Below are positions 41,316 to 49,974 of a DNA stretch of 64,000 nt, piece by piece. Made by a program: the position numbers and the translations under genes. The stretch is taken from positions 62,001 to 126,000 of the forward strand of contig JAFAFU010000021.1 of NCBI GenBank assembly GCA_023423335.1, given 5' to 3'. The first letter of the stretch is position 1; the number at the start of each line of letters is the position of its first letter. This DNA comes from Bacillota bacterium (lineage in GTDB: Bacteria; Bacillota; Clostridia; Lachnospirales; Lachnospiraceae). The notes beneath the pieces were generated by a model. That model did no database searches. It worked only from the letters and a program-made list of their open reading frames with translations, and had not been told where the DNA came from.

Positions 41316-43700
41316 CTATTCTTCACCATTCATTTCCCTGATATTGATCCTGCCCACCATAAAGGAGCTTATCCAGGTTACCGCCAGGGGCACCGCAAGC
41401 ATCAGAGCCGGATACAGCACATATACTTCCAGCGGTATGATCGTCAGCGCAACATGCTTTGCTCCCATGAATTTAAAAACATAACCTATGGTATGATCAT
41501 CCAGCAATATGGACAGCAGGATCCCAAGCCCTATGGATATGACCTGTATAACGCCGATCCTCACGATATGGATACTTCTTAAGGCTTTATTTCGAAAGCC
41601 GATACTTTTCAGCATCGCAATTTCTACCGTGTCCTTGGTTACGAAGGTCTTCATCATCAATACCGTAACCAGTCCGTCAATACAGAACACCAGTATAATG
41701 ACCAGGTTTTTAAATGAATTTATCTGGTCCACGATGCTTCCCAGGGATACGGATACAAATTGGTCCGCATTCTTCACTTCATTGTCGGGATATAGCCCGG
41801 AGAGGATTTCTTCTGCTGCTTTCCGGTCCGTCCCGCTATCGGTGAGATCTCCCTGCAGATAGCCGACGCCCGTAAGGTTTTTATAATTGATATCAATGAT
41901 ATTGTTCAGCCTTGCCAGCCTTCCCTGGTTGCTCATGGATTGAAAAATACCGGTCAGGATAAATTCTTTTTCCTCTCCTTCCACCATGGCATAAACGGTA
42001 TCACCAATTCCCACCTTCATCTCATCAGCAAGTACTTCAGCCAGGGCAATTTCATTTTCAAGAACCGGATGACTGCCTTCGTAATAATTATAATCCGTTC
42101 TGCTGCCGTTTAAATTCTGCATGGTTACCGTGGGATAGACATCCTCCCTGTCATTCCCGTGCATATTTAAGTTGGTATAGATCTCCACATAGAGCTTTGC
42201 CGGTATCCCCGCCTGCTCCATCTCCTTCCCCATCTCATCCATAATATCCAGTGCTTTATCTTTACCGCCTTCGAACATAATATTAAAATCAAAGACCTGG
42301 GAAATATAGAAATCCGACTTTAGGTTCCCGAACAGGGTTATCATATTCTCATCTTTCAGGGTATTCATGGAATTGACCGGAATAATGATCAGCATCATTC
42401 CGATGCAGAAGGTAAGCATCATGACCGCATATTTTCGTACCGATGCCAGTATATCATTCAGGGCTATAAATACCGGGGCGGACAGTCTCCTGCATTTTTT
42501 TAATTTTATCGCACTGTTTCCCTGAAAACGCTCACCGGTGGAACCGTTTCTGATCGCTTCAATCGCCGAGTATCTGTCCAATCTCTTCATACTGGTATAG
42601 CAAAAGCAAACTACAAGTATAACCACCAATATACTGCACCCAATATTGATCAGAGGATTTTGACCGGTATCCTCCATCAGGAGATTTGTATTTACCTGGT
42701 TAATTAACAGGGCAGCGAACGGAAAGCTTGCTATAAAGCCAATGGCCGACCCGGCGATGGCAAGTCCCAGGTATTTTATAAGGTAGACACTCTTGATTCC
42801 CGCACTTCTTATACCGATTGCTTTCATGACTCCGATATCCTTATAATCCTCCTGTATCGTAAAGATAATGGTGAAGCGGAGCACAAAAAATGATATCAGT
42901 ATCAGACATGCACTGACAATCAGAAGAATACCTGCAATCGACATTTCTGTCGTATAGCATAGTTTTACGGTGGACCCGGAAAACGAAAATATCATATTAA
43001 AATTCTGTGCCTTCAGACTCTTTTGAAAGCCTTCCGTATGGTCCGTGCTGATCATATACCATATATTAAGGGAAACACCTTCCTCTTCCTCCAACTGGGC
43101 GTAATCCTCCTCCGAGATGAGGAAGCGCTTAAAGCCCATATAGCTGGTACCGGATATGGCATCCTTTGTAAAATATGAAATCGTAAATTCCTTCTCTGCC
43201 GCACCGATCTTTACAGATAGCCTATCCCCGATTTTTAAATTATTGGGATTTTTATCGATCAAAGGGATTGCTATTTCACCCTGATCCAGTTCGATCAGGT
43301 TGCCGTCCTCATCAAAAATCCTGCCATATTTTCGGGGCTGTACTAAAAGCATACTAGGGCTTGTCTGCTTATAGGAAACCTCTTCATCAGCCTTATGGAT
43401 GATCATGCTGTCGCTGCCGGTTACAATACTCCACTCCGCAGTATAATCATCTACAAGATCACTGCCTGATAACCAATCCGCGATTTCACGCCTTTCAGTA
43501 TCATCCGATGATACGTTTTTAAGAAAGACATAATCCGGAACATTTGATTTATTCAGGTAATAATCCACTCCCCCGAATACGGCCAGCATATCCGTTGCGC
43601 TGCTTGCCAGGAACATGGCTGAGATACCGATAAATAAAAAGATTATTATATTCATTGTTCTTTTTCGCTTCAAATCATTTCTCAGAACTCGAAGTAGCAT
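41316..43700 (-). CDS. FtsX-like ABC transporter permease
   Basis: The 794-residue permease has an N-terminal membrane helix, a large extracellular domain of about 210 residues, three helices (IAGILLIVSACLILISFFVL, ...), a second extracellular domain and four more helices, i.e. two FtsX/MacB units fused in one chain. KDIGVMKAIGI and EIAMLKSIGF are the ATPase-contacting coupling loops. First gene of the operon with ATPase, response regulator and kinase. Substrate is unknown; antimicrobial peptide efflux or sensing is plausible from gene order only. Confidence 0.9.
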   Translation of the reverse strand: MLLRVLRNDLKRKRTMNIIIFLFIGISAMFLASSATDMLAVFGGVDYYLNKSNVPDYVFLKNVSSDDTERREIADWLSGSDLVDDYTAEWSIVTGSDSMIIHKADEEVSYKQTSPSMLLVQPRKYGRIFDEDGNLIELDQGEIAIPLIDKNPNNLKIGDRLSVKIGAAEKEFTISYFTKDAISGTSYMGFKRFLISEEDYAQLEEEEGVSLNIWYMISTDHTEGFQKSLKAQNFNMIFSFSGSTVKLCYTTEMSIAGILLIVSACLILISFFVLRFTIIFTIQEDYKDIGVMKAIGIRSAGIKSVYLIKYLGLAIAGSAIGFIASFPFAALLINQVNTNLLMEDTGQNPLINIGCSILVVILVVCFCYTSMKRLDRYSAIEAIRNGSTGERFQGNSAIKLKKCRRLSAPVFIALNDILASVRKYAVMMLTFCIGMMLIIIPVNSMNTLKDENMITLFGNLKSDFYISQVFDFNIMFEGGKDKALDIMDEMGKEMEQAGIPAKLYVEIYTNLNMHGNDREDVYPTVTMQNLNGSRTDYNYYEGSHPVLENEIALAEVLADEMKVGIGDTVYAMVEGEEKEFILTGIFQSMSNQGRLARLNNIIDINYKNLTGVGYLQGDLTDSGTDRKAAEEILSGLYPDNEVKNADQFVSVSLGSIVDQINSFKNLVIILVFCIDGLVTVLMMKTFVTKDTVEIAMLKSIGFRNKALRSIHIVRIGVIQVISIGLGILLSILLDDHTIGYVFKFMGAKHVALTIIPLEVYVLYPALMLAVPLAVTWISSFMVGRINIREMNGEE

Positions 43701-44118
43701 GGAATTAAATTCCCCTTCCTTATGTATTAATCGATTATGAAGCCATTATAAAATGTCAATTATTAAAAAATCCTTAAATTCAACGAGAAATCATATAAAA
43801 TAATCAAACTTTTTCATACCACAAACCGCAAACGCGACTTTTCCCTTCTCATATGGACAGCCGGAAGGAACACGACGAAATCCAGCAGCTCATAGAGGTA
43901 GCGGGAATACGAAATATAAGCGCGTATATTCGAGAAATGGTACTAAACGTCTGCATTCTGCGCAAGTATTTTTCAGTGTGTATATACTCTGGAATTGCTT
44001 TTCGTTTCCGATTTGTGAGGATGTCAGGTTTGTACAGGTGCAATTAACCCAAACCCTACATTTACGTTGATATGTGTGTCGTGTCTGCTTTTTTATGGAA
44101 GAAAGTACAATTGCAAGC
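43701..44118. other. Gene-free stretch with mobile-element debris
   Basis: The 5' part is the upstream region of the permease gene. Around 43824-43970 a frameshifted MobC-like coding remnant is visible on the plus strand; the rest has no recognisable gene. Confidence 0.55.
43824..43970 (+). pseudogene. Frameshifted remnant of a MobC-like relaxosome protein
   Basis: Two plus-strand frames join near 43850 to give RKRDFSLLIW in one frame, then EHDEIQQLIEVAGIRNISAYIREM in the next. The phrase AG-x-RN-x-x-AYIR-x-M is typical of ribbon-helix-helix MobC proteins of conjugative and mobilisable elements. The remainder of the protein is missing and no relaxase is near. The call depends on a short motif. 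Confidence 0.4.
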
Positions 44119-44159
44119 AATAAAACCCTCAAAATTAAATTAAATTTGAGGGTTTTATT
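44119..44159 (-). terminator. Intrinsic terminator
   Basis: AATAAAACCCTCAAA at 44119-44133 pairs with 44145-44159, giving a 15-bp stem with a T-rich 3' side on both strands. On the minus strand it overlaps the end of the sigma-factor fragment. Confidence 0.75.
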
Positions 44160-44466
44160 CGTTACGATTTTCCAGATGATTTAAGTTTTTGACGGGAATC
44201 ACCACTCTGTATTTTGCAGGCAATAAGAGAATCGTCTCCATCAGATGCTTCTGCTCCTCTGTCTGCGCCGGATAAGGCTCAATAAGAGGTGCTGTTTTCT
44301 TCCGCCAGCCTGACCTCAGACGGCTTTCACAAAGTTTGACGGTTACCCGGATAGGCCATGCGGTTTCGCACTTCAAAAATTGAAAAATCGGGTGCTTCTC
44401 AATGACTTTTACAAATACATCCTGTACAATATCCTCTGCATCGGCCTTGCTGGTGGATCGTTCCAA
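44155..44466 (-). pseudogene. ECF sigma factor fragment
   Basis: The frame reads ADAEDIVQDVFVKVIEKHP (region 2.2), then FLKCETAWPIRVTVKLCESRLRSGWRKK and LLLPAKYRVVI, which are ECF sigma regions 2 and the start of region 4. The N-terminal start of region 2 and the helix-turn-helix of region 4 are missing; after RVVI the sequence runs into unrelated residues and a terminator. At its 5' side it is joined directly to another truncated gene. Almost surely not functional. Confidence 0.7.
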
Positions 44467-44771
44467 AGACTATCACGTTTTTCAAAGGAGAGTTGCTCTG
44501 CGCTTTTTCCATAAACTTTTTCCGCAGAGAGCAACTTACCTCCAGATAGTATTGTTTGTGTTGCCTTTATATCTGTCGCATGATAAACAAATTCATCTCC
44601 CGTAGGTAGTGAACTGTTTTCTATTGTTTCAGGGTTCGAGATGACGTTATAGACAATCGCCGATATATTTTCATCATCGCACACAATTTCTGTTTGCCTG
44701 CCATACCGTTTTTCATATTTATTCTTTTCACTCTTAATATAAATTTCTTTTTCTATTTTGAAATAGCACAC
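44461..44771 (-). pseudogene. 5' fragment of an unidentified gene fused to sigma-factor debris
   Basis: Starting near a GTG at 44771 the frame reads CYFKIEKEIYIKSEKNKYEK, then GDEFVYHATDIKATQTIL and LSAEKVYGKSAEQLSFEKRDSLWNDP. The last phrase is a well-conserved type of segment in small Clostridial proteins of unknown function, which continue for another 100 residues or more. Here the sequence breaks at the WNDP codons and goes on in the frame of the ECF sigma fragment. No ribosome site is convincing. Confidence 0.5.
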
Positions 44772-44790
44772 ATTTCCATAATATAAAATA

Positions 44791-45195
44791 TCACCAAACG
44801 ACAAAACAAAATGGATGCCCCACAGGATCAAGCATGACCGTCCACTCATCGCAATACTGAGTATCTGCTTTCGTCGCACCACATAAAATTGCGTGCTTCA
44901 CAGCACCTTCCATATCTTCCTTACTTTGTACCGCAAAGTCGATATGCAGCATCTGCTGCTGCGCATTAGGTTCCTCTGGCCAAACAGGCGGAACGTAGTC
45001 AGTGTTGGTTTGAAAGGCAATCTTAACACCACCCAGCGAAGAACGGATGTCTATAAATTCTCCTTCCTCTACAAAATCCTTTTCCCATCCAAGCATTCGA
45101 ATATAAAAATCAGACAAAGCTTGAATATCGGGACAATCAAGTACAATTGACTTCAATTTGATCATGGGTATGTTATTTTGATTTATGTTATTCAT
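44791..45195 (-). CDS. VOC-family (glyoxalase-like) protein
   Basis: A 134-residue single-domain vicinal-oxygen-chelate protein: LKSIVLDCPDIQALSDFYIRMLGW at the start, MLHIDFAVQSKEDMEGAVKHAILCGA and VMLDPVGHPFCFVVW at the end, with a His and Glu/Asp set that could hold a metal. Members include glyoxalases, dioxygenases and fosfomycin/bleomycin resistance proteins; sequence does not tell which. AAAGGAG precedes the ATG. It lies upstream of the gene debris and ends normally. Confidence 0.9.
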   Translation of the reverse strand: MNNINQNNIPMIKLKSIVLDCPDIQALSDFYIRMLGWEKDFVEEGEFIDIRSSLGGVKIAFQTNTDYVPPVWPEEPNAQQQMLHIDFAVQSKEDMEGAVKHAILCGATKADTQYCDEWTVMLDPVGHPFCFVVW

Positions 45196-45328
45196 TTACG
45201 GCTCCTTTCCTCAATAAAGCTTTCATTATAGCATCATTATGTCATCTATATTTTCTCTAATTTTCAGGCACTACACAGATGACATCATAGCTAATTAGTT
45301 AGCGATTTAAACAGCCCAACCCTGAATT

Positions 45329-45790
45329 CTACAATCTCATCCCTGCCACTTTATTTTTTAGGTTATCTAGTGCATTTATCCATACAGCTTCAAACCAACT
45401 TCGTGCCTTTTCCCAATTTTCATCACTTTTCCATCCGGTATGAATAAGATGAATTTCCGTTATATTATCATTCTCATAATCTGGGATAAATAGAACAGAA
45501 ACATGAGTAAGAGGGTCTGCTATGTTCATAAAATGTGAAAATTGTTCAGGTCCCTTCCATTCAAAGCACAAAAGTTTATTAATTTCAAATGCAGTTATTT
45601 TACAATCTATCGTACTATTAATTTTTTTATTATCTGTATCCCAAAATAGCTCATACTTTCCTCCCACGTACGGCTCAATATCAGCGCTATTAGCCAGCCA
45701 TGTTTGAACATTGGAATTCTTAGTAAACATTTCGAATGATTGCTGCCGGCTGCAATTTAATCTCACTTTACAATGAATAATTTTATCCAT
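45329..45790 (-). CDS. SRPBCC/AHSA1-domain protein
   Basis: A 153-residue START-like lipid/ligand-binding fold of the Aha1/CalC group: HCKVRLNCSRQQSFEMFTKNSNVQTWLA at the N-terminus, YELFWDTDNKKINSTIDCKITAFEINKLLCFEWKG in the middle, and TEIHLIHTGWKSDENWEKARSWFEAVW near the end. These proteins bind small hydrophobic ligands or act as stress-response factors. GGAGG precedes the ATG; it is followed by a VOC gene in the same direction. Confidence 0.88.
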   Translation of the reverse strand: MDKIIHCKVRLNCSRQQSFEMFTKNSNVQTWLANSADIEPYVGGKYELFWDTDNKKINSTIDCKITAFEINKLLCFEWKGPEQFSHFMNIADPLTHVSVLFIPDYENDNITEIHLIHTGWKSDENWEKARSWFEAVWINALDNLKNKVAGMRL

Positions 45791-45813
45791 ATAGTTCCTC
45801 CTACTATATATTC

Positions 45814-46422
45814 CTATATATTTTTTGAACCAACTTTTTTATCCATATAATCCGTCTTCAACAATCCATATATTTTTATATCAAAATATTCCTGATTGTA
45901 TAAGAATTCTTCTCTTTTTATCCCTTCCAGTTTAAATCCAACCTTTTGATATACCCTTTCAGCTCTAGGATTAAAACTGTATACCTCCAAACTTATTTTG
46001 TGTAGCTCTAGTTCCTCCATACCATATTGAATAAACATTGTTATTGCCTCTGTCCCCACACCTTTATTGCAACTAGATTCACTTAATAAAACTCGAAAAT
46101 TCACATTTCCTGTCTCTTCATCATATTCATTAAAAACCACTTCTCCAATTATCCGATCATTCTCTCTATAAACAATAGCCAAATCTAATCGATTGTTCTG
46201 TTCATTGCGTGTCATATACCATTGCCGGATTTCTTCTTTTTCTTCCGGTTGCGGAGCAGCATATGCTTCTGCGTCACTTGCGACAGATCCTGTAAATTTT
46301 TTCAAATCCGGTTCATTAAGAATTTCAAACATAATCTCGCAATCCTTTTCGTCAAAGGGTCTTAAGATTACTTTCTCTCCTACAAGAACCGGCTTGATTA
46401 TAAAATCACTTTTTTTCATCAT
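45814..46422 (-). CDS. GNAT-family acetyltransferase (RimJ/RimL type)
   Basis: A 202-residue acetyltransferase with VILRPFDEKDCEIMFEILNEPDLKKFTG, NFRVLLSESSCNKGVGTEAITMFIQYGMEEL (acetyl-CoA loop) and LEVYSFNPRAERVYQKVGFKLEGIKREEF, the standard RimJ/RimL pattern. It may acetylate a ribosomal protein N-terminus, an amine or an antibiotic. The ATG at 46422 or the next one (46419) could be the start; the ribosome site is weak. It lies upstream of the SRPBCC gene with a 23-base gap. Confidence 0.88.
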   Translation of the reverse strand: MMKKSDFIIKPVLVGEKVILRPFDEKDCEIMFEILNEPDLKKFTGSVASDAEAYAAPQPEEKEEIRQWYMTRNEQNNRLDLAIVYRENDRIIGEVVFNEYDEETGNVNFRVLLSESSCNKGVGTEAITMFIQYGMEELELHKISLEVYSFNPRAERVYQKVGFKLEGIKREEFLYNQEYFDIKIYGLLKTDYMDKKVGSKNI

Positions 46423-46491
46423 CTTCACACTTTCTATTATTATCTTTTAGTAAAAAGACATGCCAAATCCCTACAAATACAACTAAACTAT

Positions 46492-46528
46492 AGACCAATG
46501 AGAAACAGTGACCGCTTCCCATTGGTCT
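46492..46528 (-). terminator. Hairpin downstream of the Cys-rich family gene
   Basis: AGACCAATG at 46492-46500 pairs perfectly with CATTGGTCT at 46520-46528. The following minus-strand tail has only short T runs. Confidence 0.5.
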
Positions 46529-46535
46529 GTATAAC

Positions 46536-47840
46536 TCACACCTTTTTCAAACTATACTCTAATTCAAGCAATTTCCAATAGTATGGAATAAGTGTCACAT
46601 CAAAACTGTCAAAATAAAAGCACGCATGAGAGCAACCGATGTGTGACTGTTCGTTAAATGTCCAATGAATCCTGAATTTGCAATGGTCGGCAGTCGCTCC
46701 CTGAAAACCGCAATGTCTACAACTATCTTTCATCATTGGGACTTTTATACCTTCAGGCATCACATCTATTTCTGACATATATTTATTCATGTCTTTTAAC
46801 TTAATGTGTAAAAGAGATTCCAATTCTCCCATGGCAATATAACCGGATTGCCATATTCTGGCTATCCGCTTGGATTTATATGTATAATCACCATCAAATT
46901 TCACATCCTTATATTGTAAGGAATATTTATAAAATAAAACCGAAAAATTTTTTTGTTCGAGCGAGTACCTTAAATAATCCGCCTCATCGTTTATCCATTG
47001 CAACATAGGTATTTCATCACGGTCTGCAGTTATTTTGTAATCAAACCGATAATAGTGATGATGATATTCCTGTGGCCATATCCTGACTTCTTCTTTTCGT
47101 TTGCTTTTCAGTTCGTTCCAACATTCGCAGTAGATTTTAATAGTATCCATCATTTCAGGACAATCAGGATATTCAACAATGAAACATTCCACTTTTTTGC
47201 TAAATGGTCTTCCCTCAAAATCAGAGATAGAAAATCCAAAGTCAACCAAGCGAGAAAAAATCAATTCATATTTCGGAACGGGACCAGAAACAAGACCGGT
47301 TCCCTTTTTTAATGCTTTTTTGAATTCCTCCGCATAAACAATTAGTTGATGATTTTTCAATTCACTGCAATTCGAAAGGTTTGATAAGGTGTCAACGAAC
47401 CTATGAATTGTGCGATATCCGTCCCGAACAAGATTATGATCTTTCGATTCTATATCAACGAGCATTAAACCATAGCTCTCCGGTTGTTTAGCCATATCCA
47501 TATAGATATCTTTCGCAAGATCGCATAATTCGGAAAAGTGTAGTTGAAAATTTTTCGGCAAGCCGGCATGCAGCGGATAATCCTCAGGCACAGTCAGAAT
47601 AGACCGGGCAAACGCTTCTGCCTGATGTTGGCAATGATATTTATATTCCATATTTTTACTAATCAATAAATCCTCCGTTTCATTTAACAGTGGATACAAA
47701 AGGCAAATCGTATTATCATCAACCCAATGTGCCCTGCCGTTTTTGACAAGACCTTTTGCTCTTCGTAAATAGGTTGAATTATATTTTGTGTTTTGTTCAT
47801 CTATTACAATTATGTTTTTTATGATGGGTGTCCTCCCCAT
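46536..47840 (-). CDS. Protein of unknown function with C-terminal FQGAT cysteine cluster (paralogue 1)
   Basis: The 434-residue protein has two recognisable parts. The N-terminal 60 residues (TPIIKNIIVIDEQN, RRAKGLVKNGRAHWVDDNTICLL) are a short conserved module often seen at the start of Clostridial proteins. The long C-terminal part is shared with the gene at 60504-61598: FQLHFSELCDLAKDIYMDMAKQPESYGL, and a Cys/His cluster DSCRHCGFQGATADHCKFRIHW followed by GCSHACFYF. The cluster could bind zinc or Fe-S. Start choice is uncertain: the ATG at 47840 lacks a ribosome site, and a TTG at 47885 begins an extra, duplicated N-terminus. No enzyme family is recognised. Confidence 0.65.
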   Translation of the reverse strand: MGRTPIIKNIIVIDEQNTKYNSTYLRRAKGLVKNGRAHWVDDNTICLLYPLLNETEDLLISKNMEYKYHCQHQAEAFARSILTVPEDYPLHAGLPKNFQLHFSELCDLAKDIYMDMAKQPESYGLMLVDIESKDHNLVRDGYRTIHRFVDTLSNLSNCSELKNHQLIVYAEEFKKALKKGTGLVSGPVPKYELIFSRLVDFGFSISDFEGRPFSKKVECFIVEYPDCPEMMDTIKIYCECWNELKSKRKEEVRIWPQEYHHHYYRFDYKITADRDEIPMLQWINDEADYLRYSLEQKNFSVLFYKYSLQYKDVKFDGDYTYKSKRIARIWQSGYIAMGELESLLHIKLKDMNKYMSEIDVMPEGIKVPMMKDSCRHCGFQGATADHCKFRIHWTFNEQSHIGCSHACFYFDSFDVTLIPYYWKLLELEYSLKKV

Positions 47841-47983
47841 TGCAATACTACTTTTTCTGTTTTTTGTGATGGGTGCCGTCCCCAAAGTACAAATTTATTG
47901 TATTATATACTTCCAAAATTTACAATATATAGTTTGATTTATTGCCTTTTGCAGCATATAAATGTGTCTGGCGGGGATTTTTC

Positions 47984-48328
47984 TCATATCCCGAAATGAA
48001 TCATGTATTTGTGTTCTATCATTGCTTTACGAATTTGTTCCGCTAATGCCGCAAGCATTCCATCTTTTTGTATACGAGGGTCACTTTCCACAACCTGCAA
48101 AAGCAATGGAAGGGATTCGGGCGGAATGAGTGTCACCCCCCAACGGGACAACGCATTTTGCGGTTGTTTTATGCTCATATTATAAGTTGGAATGCGGAGC
48201 AATTGCTCCCACCAATCGTTGATATATTCATCATCAATCGATACACAGTTATACTTTTCTGGCTCATAATCAGAATACTCTTTTTCCGGATTAAAATCAT
48301 AAATTATTCCGAATTCGGTTTTAATCAT
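47984..48328 (-). CDS. Hypothetical protein, immunity-protein-like
   Basis: A 114-residue acidic, soluble protein (MIKTEFGIIYDFNPEKEYSDY, then SIDDEYINDWWEQLLRIPTY and GWGVTLIPPESLPLLLQVVE-like text ending in HKYMIHFGI). Its size, acidity and aromatic content recall SMI1/KNR4-like or other polymorphic-toxin immunity proteins, but no toxin gene is nearby. GGGGTGGGG lies before the ATG. The function is unknown. Confidence 0.6.
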   Translation of the reverse strand: MIKTEFGIIYDFNPEKEYSDYEPEKYNCVSIDDEYINDWWEQLLRIPTYNMSIKQPQNALSRWGVTLIPPESLPLLLQVVESDPRIQKDGMLAALAEQIRKAMIEHKYMIHFGI

Positions 48329-48396
48329 ATCCCCACCCCGTAAAAATAAAATTTATCGATTGTCCATGATTCATCATAAAGTTTTTCATCCCAGAT

Positions 48397-49902
48397 TCAT
48401 ATAAGCACGAACACGATATCTTCGCACCTTTTCTCATGGAACAAGATACGCCACTCTACCTCATCCACCGTCTCAAAATGAAGTGCGGAGTAGGCCACCC
48501 GGAGTTTGCCCTCATTGCCGCTACCGAATACAATGGCGGTTGGGCCATCCGCACTGCCGATGATACCGATACTGCAAGCGCTATTGGTTGCCTGTGATGC
48601 ATTTGGTCCGGTATGCTTCTGCCGTGACCGGTCGGATGGAGCACAATCTATGATGGTAAAAGTCCCGTCCGGAAGATGGGGTAAAATCGTATATCCCATC
48701 ATGGTATAGTGCTTCGGGAGTTCCTGGTTTGAAGTGTTAAAATGTTCGGCGGAGAATTCCTGATGCTCATATTCCTGTACGGTCAGCGTGTATTTCTTAC
48801 CAGTGGATGGATGCACGAACTCAATTTCACCGGGCAACGATACCCGAAAGTGCGGCCCTAATATGACTATGGGCTCTTGCATCAACATCACGCTAAGGGT
48901 TTTTATTTGCGGCTTTCGCCGCGTTTTCCAAGGAAATGCGCTGCGCCAGATTGCATAGCTCTGAACGGGGTCAAGACCATAATGCTGCACTGCACTCTTG
49001 GCCTCAGGACTGTTGCCCTCCCGGAAACAGGGGTTCCAGCATAAGCCGCAGCCATGTGAGCTTTCATGCTCGCCCCCGTTCAGTATGACCTTCGAGCTTA
49101 TATTGACGGCCAGCGGATTCTCCATATCAATTTGCATCCGCTGTTCCTCGGTAAATCCAGGTTCGCCGCCGTCAGCAGAGATCTTCCATTTTTCCATAAA
49201 AGTACGGATACGCTCTGGCGAAATCCGCATGCAAAAATCTACTACCAAGCCCTTACTGCAGATATAAACCGCGGGGATGCTCCAGGCTTCCTCATCCCAG
49301 ACAAATTGCCTGTTCAGGGCTATTTCCTCTCCGGCCCTTTCGCTCCCATGATGTCCCCGGAAGTTTCCGTCAAAGTAAACCTTCCATTCCGGCATTCGGG
49401 GTTCGCCAGGAACAAAATCATAGTAATCCTCCGTATATTTGATATGGCTGTAATCAAATCCTGTCTGTAAATCCTTTATATAAGTAAAAGGCTGATCCAT
49501 AGGCGTAAGGGACAGATTTTCCCGGATGATATCCAACACCGCCAATTGCTCAGCAGTAGGGACATTTTCCCGCAGAAACCTATCAAACTGCGCCTGCCCC
49601 CAGCACCACACCTGTTCCAACGCCGCCGTATGGCCGCAAGCCAGCAAGAGACAAAGAAAATCCTTAAAATTTTTTGCCAGTGGATGCACATAATTGCCGG
49701 GCGTGTTCATTGGGCTGACGGCCAATACCATCCCGCCAAAGCCACGCACGAAACAAAAATGAATACCGTCAACACCTTCCCAGCCGATGATGCTTGCACC
49801 CTTTGGAGTACAAAAATAGTTGTATTTACTCTCACCATGCTCCAAGCCAATGGAAGAGCCATTTATATTCAATTTCAGATATTTTTCATAAATCGTCAGC
49901 AT
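48397..49902 (-). CDS. Large unknown protein with a C-terminal ADGPTAI motif
   Basis: About 501 residues, soluble, W/Y/F-rich. The N-terminal part (YEKYLKLNINGSSIGLEHGE, FCTPKGASIIGWEGVDGIHF, FVRGFGGMVLAVSPMNTPGN) and central part (CGLCWNPCFREGNSPEA) define a family of unknown function. Near the end, CSIGIIGSADGPTAIVFG copies the signature of sodium-pumping decarboxylase beta subunits (OadB/GcdB), although this protein has no membrane helices. The ATG at 49902 or the one before it fits family-like text (MLTIYEKY); the open frame runs to 49956 without a ribosome site. It follows a TIGR04076-type gene by a short gap. Confidence 0.6.
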   Translation of the reverse strand: MLTIYEKYLKLNINGSSIGLEHGESKYNYFCTPKGASIIGWEGVDGIHFCFVRGFGGMVLAVSPMNTPGNYVHPLAKNFKDFLCLLLACGHTAALEQVWCWGQAQFDRFLRENVPTAEQLAVLDIIRENLSLTPMDQPFTYIKDLQTGFDYSHIKYTEDYYDFVPGEPRMPEWKVYFDGNFRGHHGSERAGEEIALNRQFVWDEEAWSIPAVYICSKGLVVDFCMRISPERIRTFMEKWKISADGGEPGFTEEQRMQIDMENPLAVNISSKVILNGGEHESSHGCGLCWNPCFREGNSPEAKSAVQHYGLDPVQSYAIWRSAFPWKTRRKPQIKTLSVMLMQEPIVILGPHFRVSLPGEIEFVHPSTGKKYTLTVQEYEHQEFSAEHFNTSNQELPKHYTMMGYTILPHLPDGTFTIIDCAPSDRSRQKHTGPNASQATNSACSIGIIGSADGPTAIVFGSGNEGKLRVAYSALHFETVDEVEWRILFHEKRCEDIVFVLI

Positions 49903-49974
49903 CATGATCTCGCATTCTATGCATTCTTCAGCCAGGTTCATTATATTTATCAGCATTATCCGGTAAGGAACTAA

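Noticed and set aside
43740..43790. TTGACA before the ABC permease gene as a promoter
   Set aside because: The best -10 match is only 14 or 16 bases away and poor; left uncalled.
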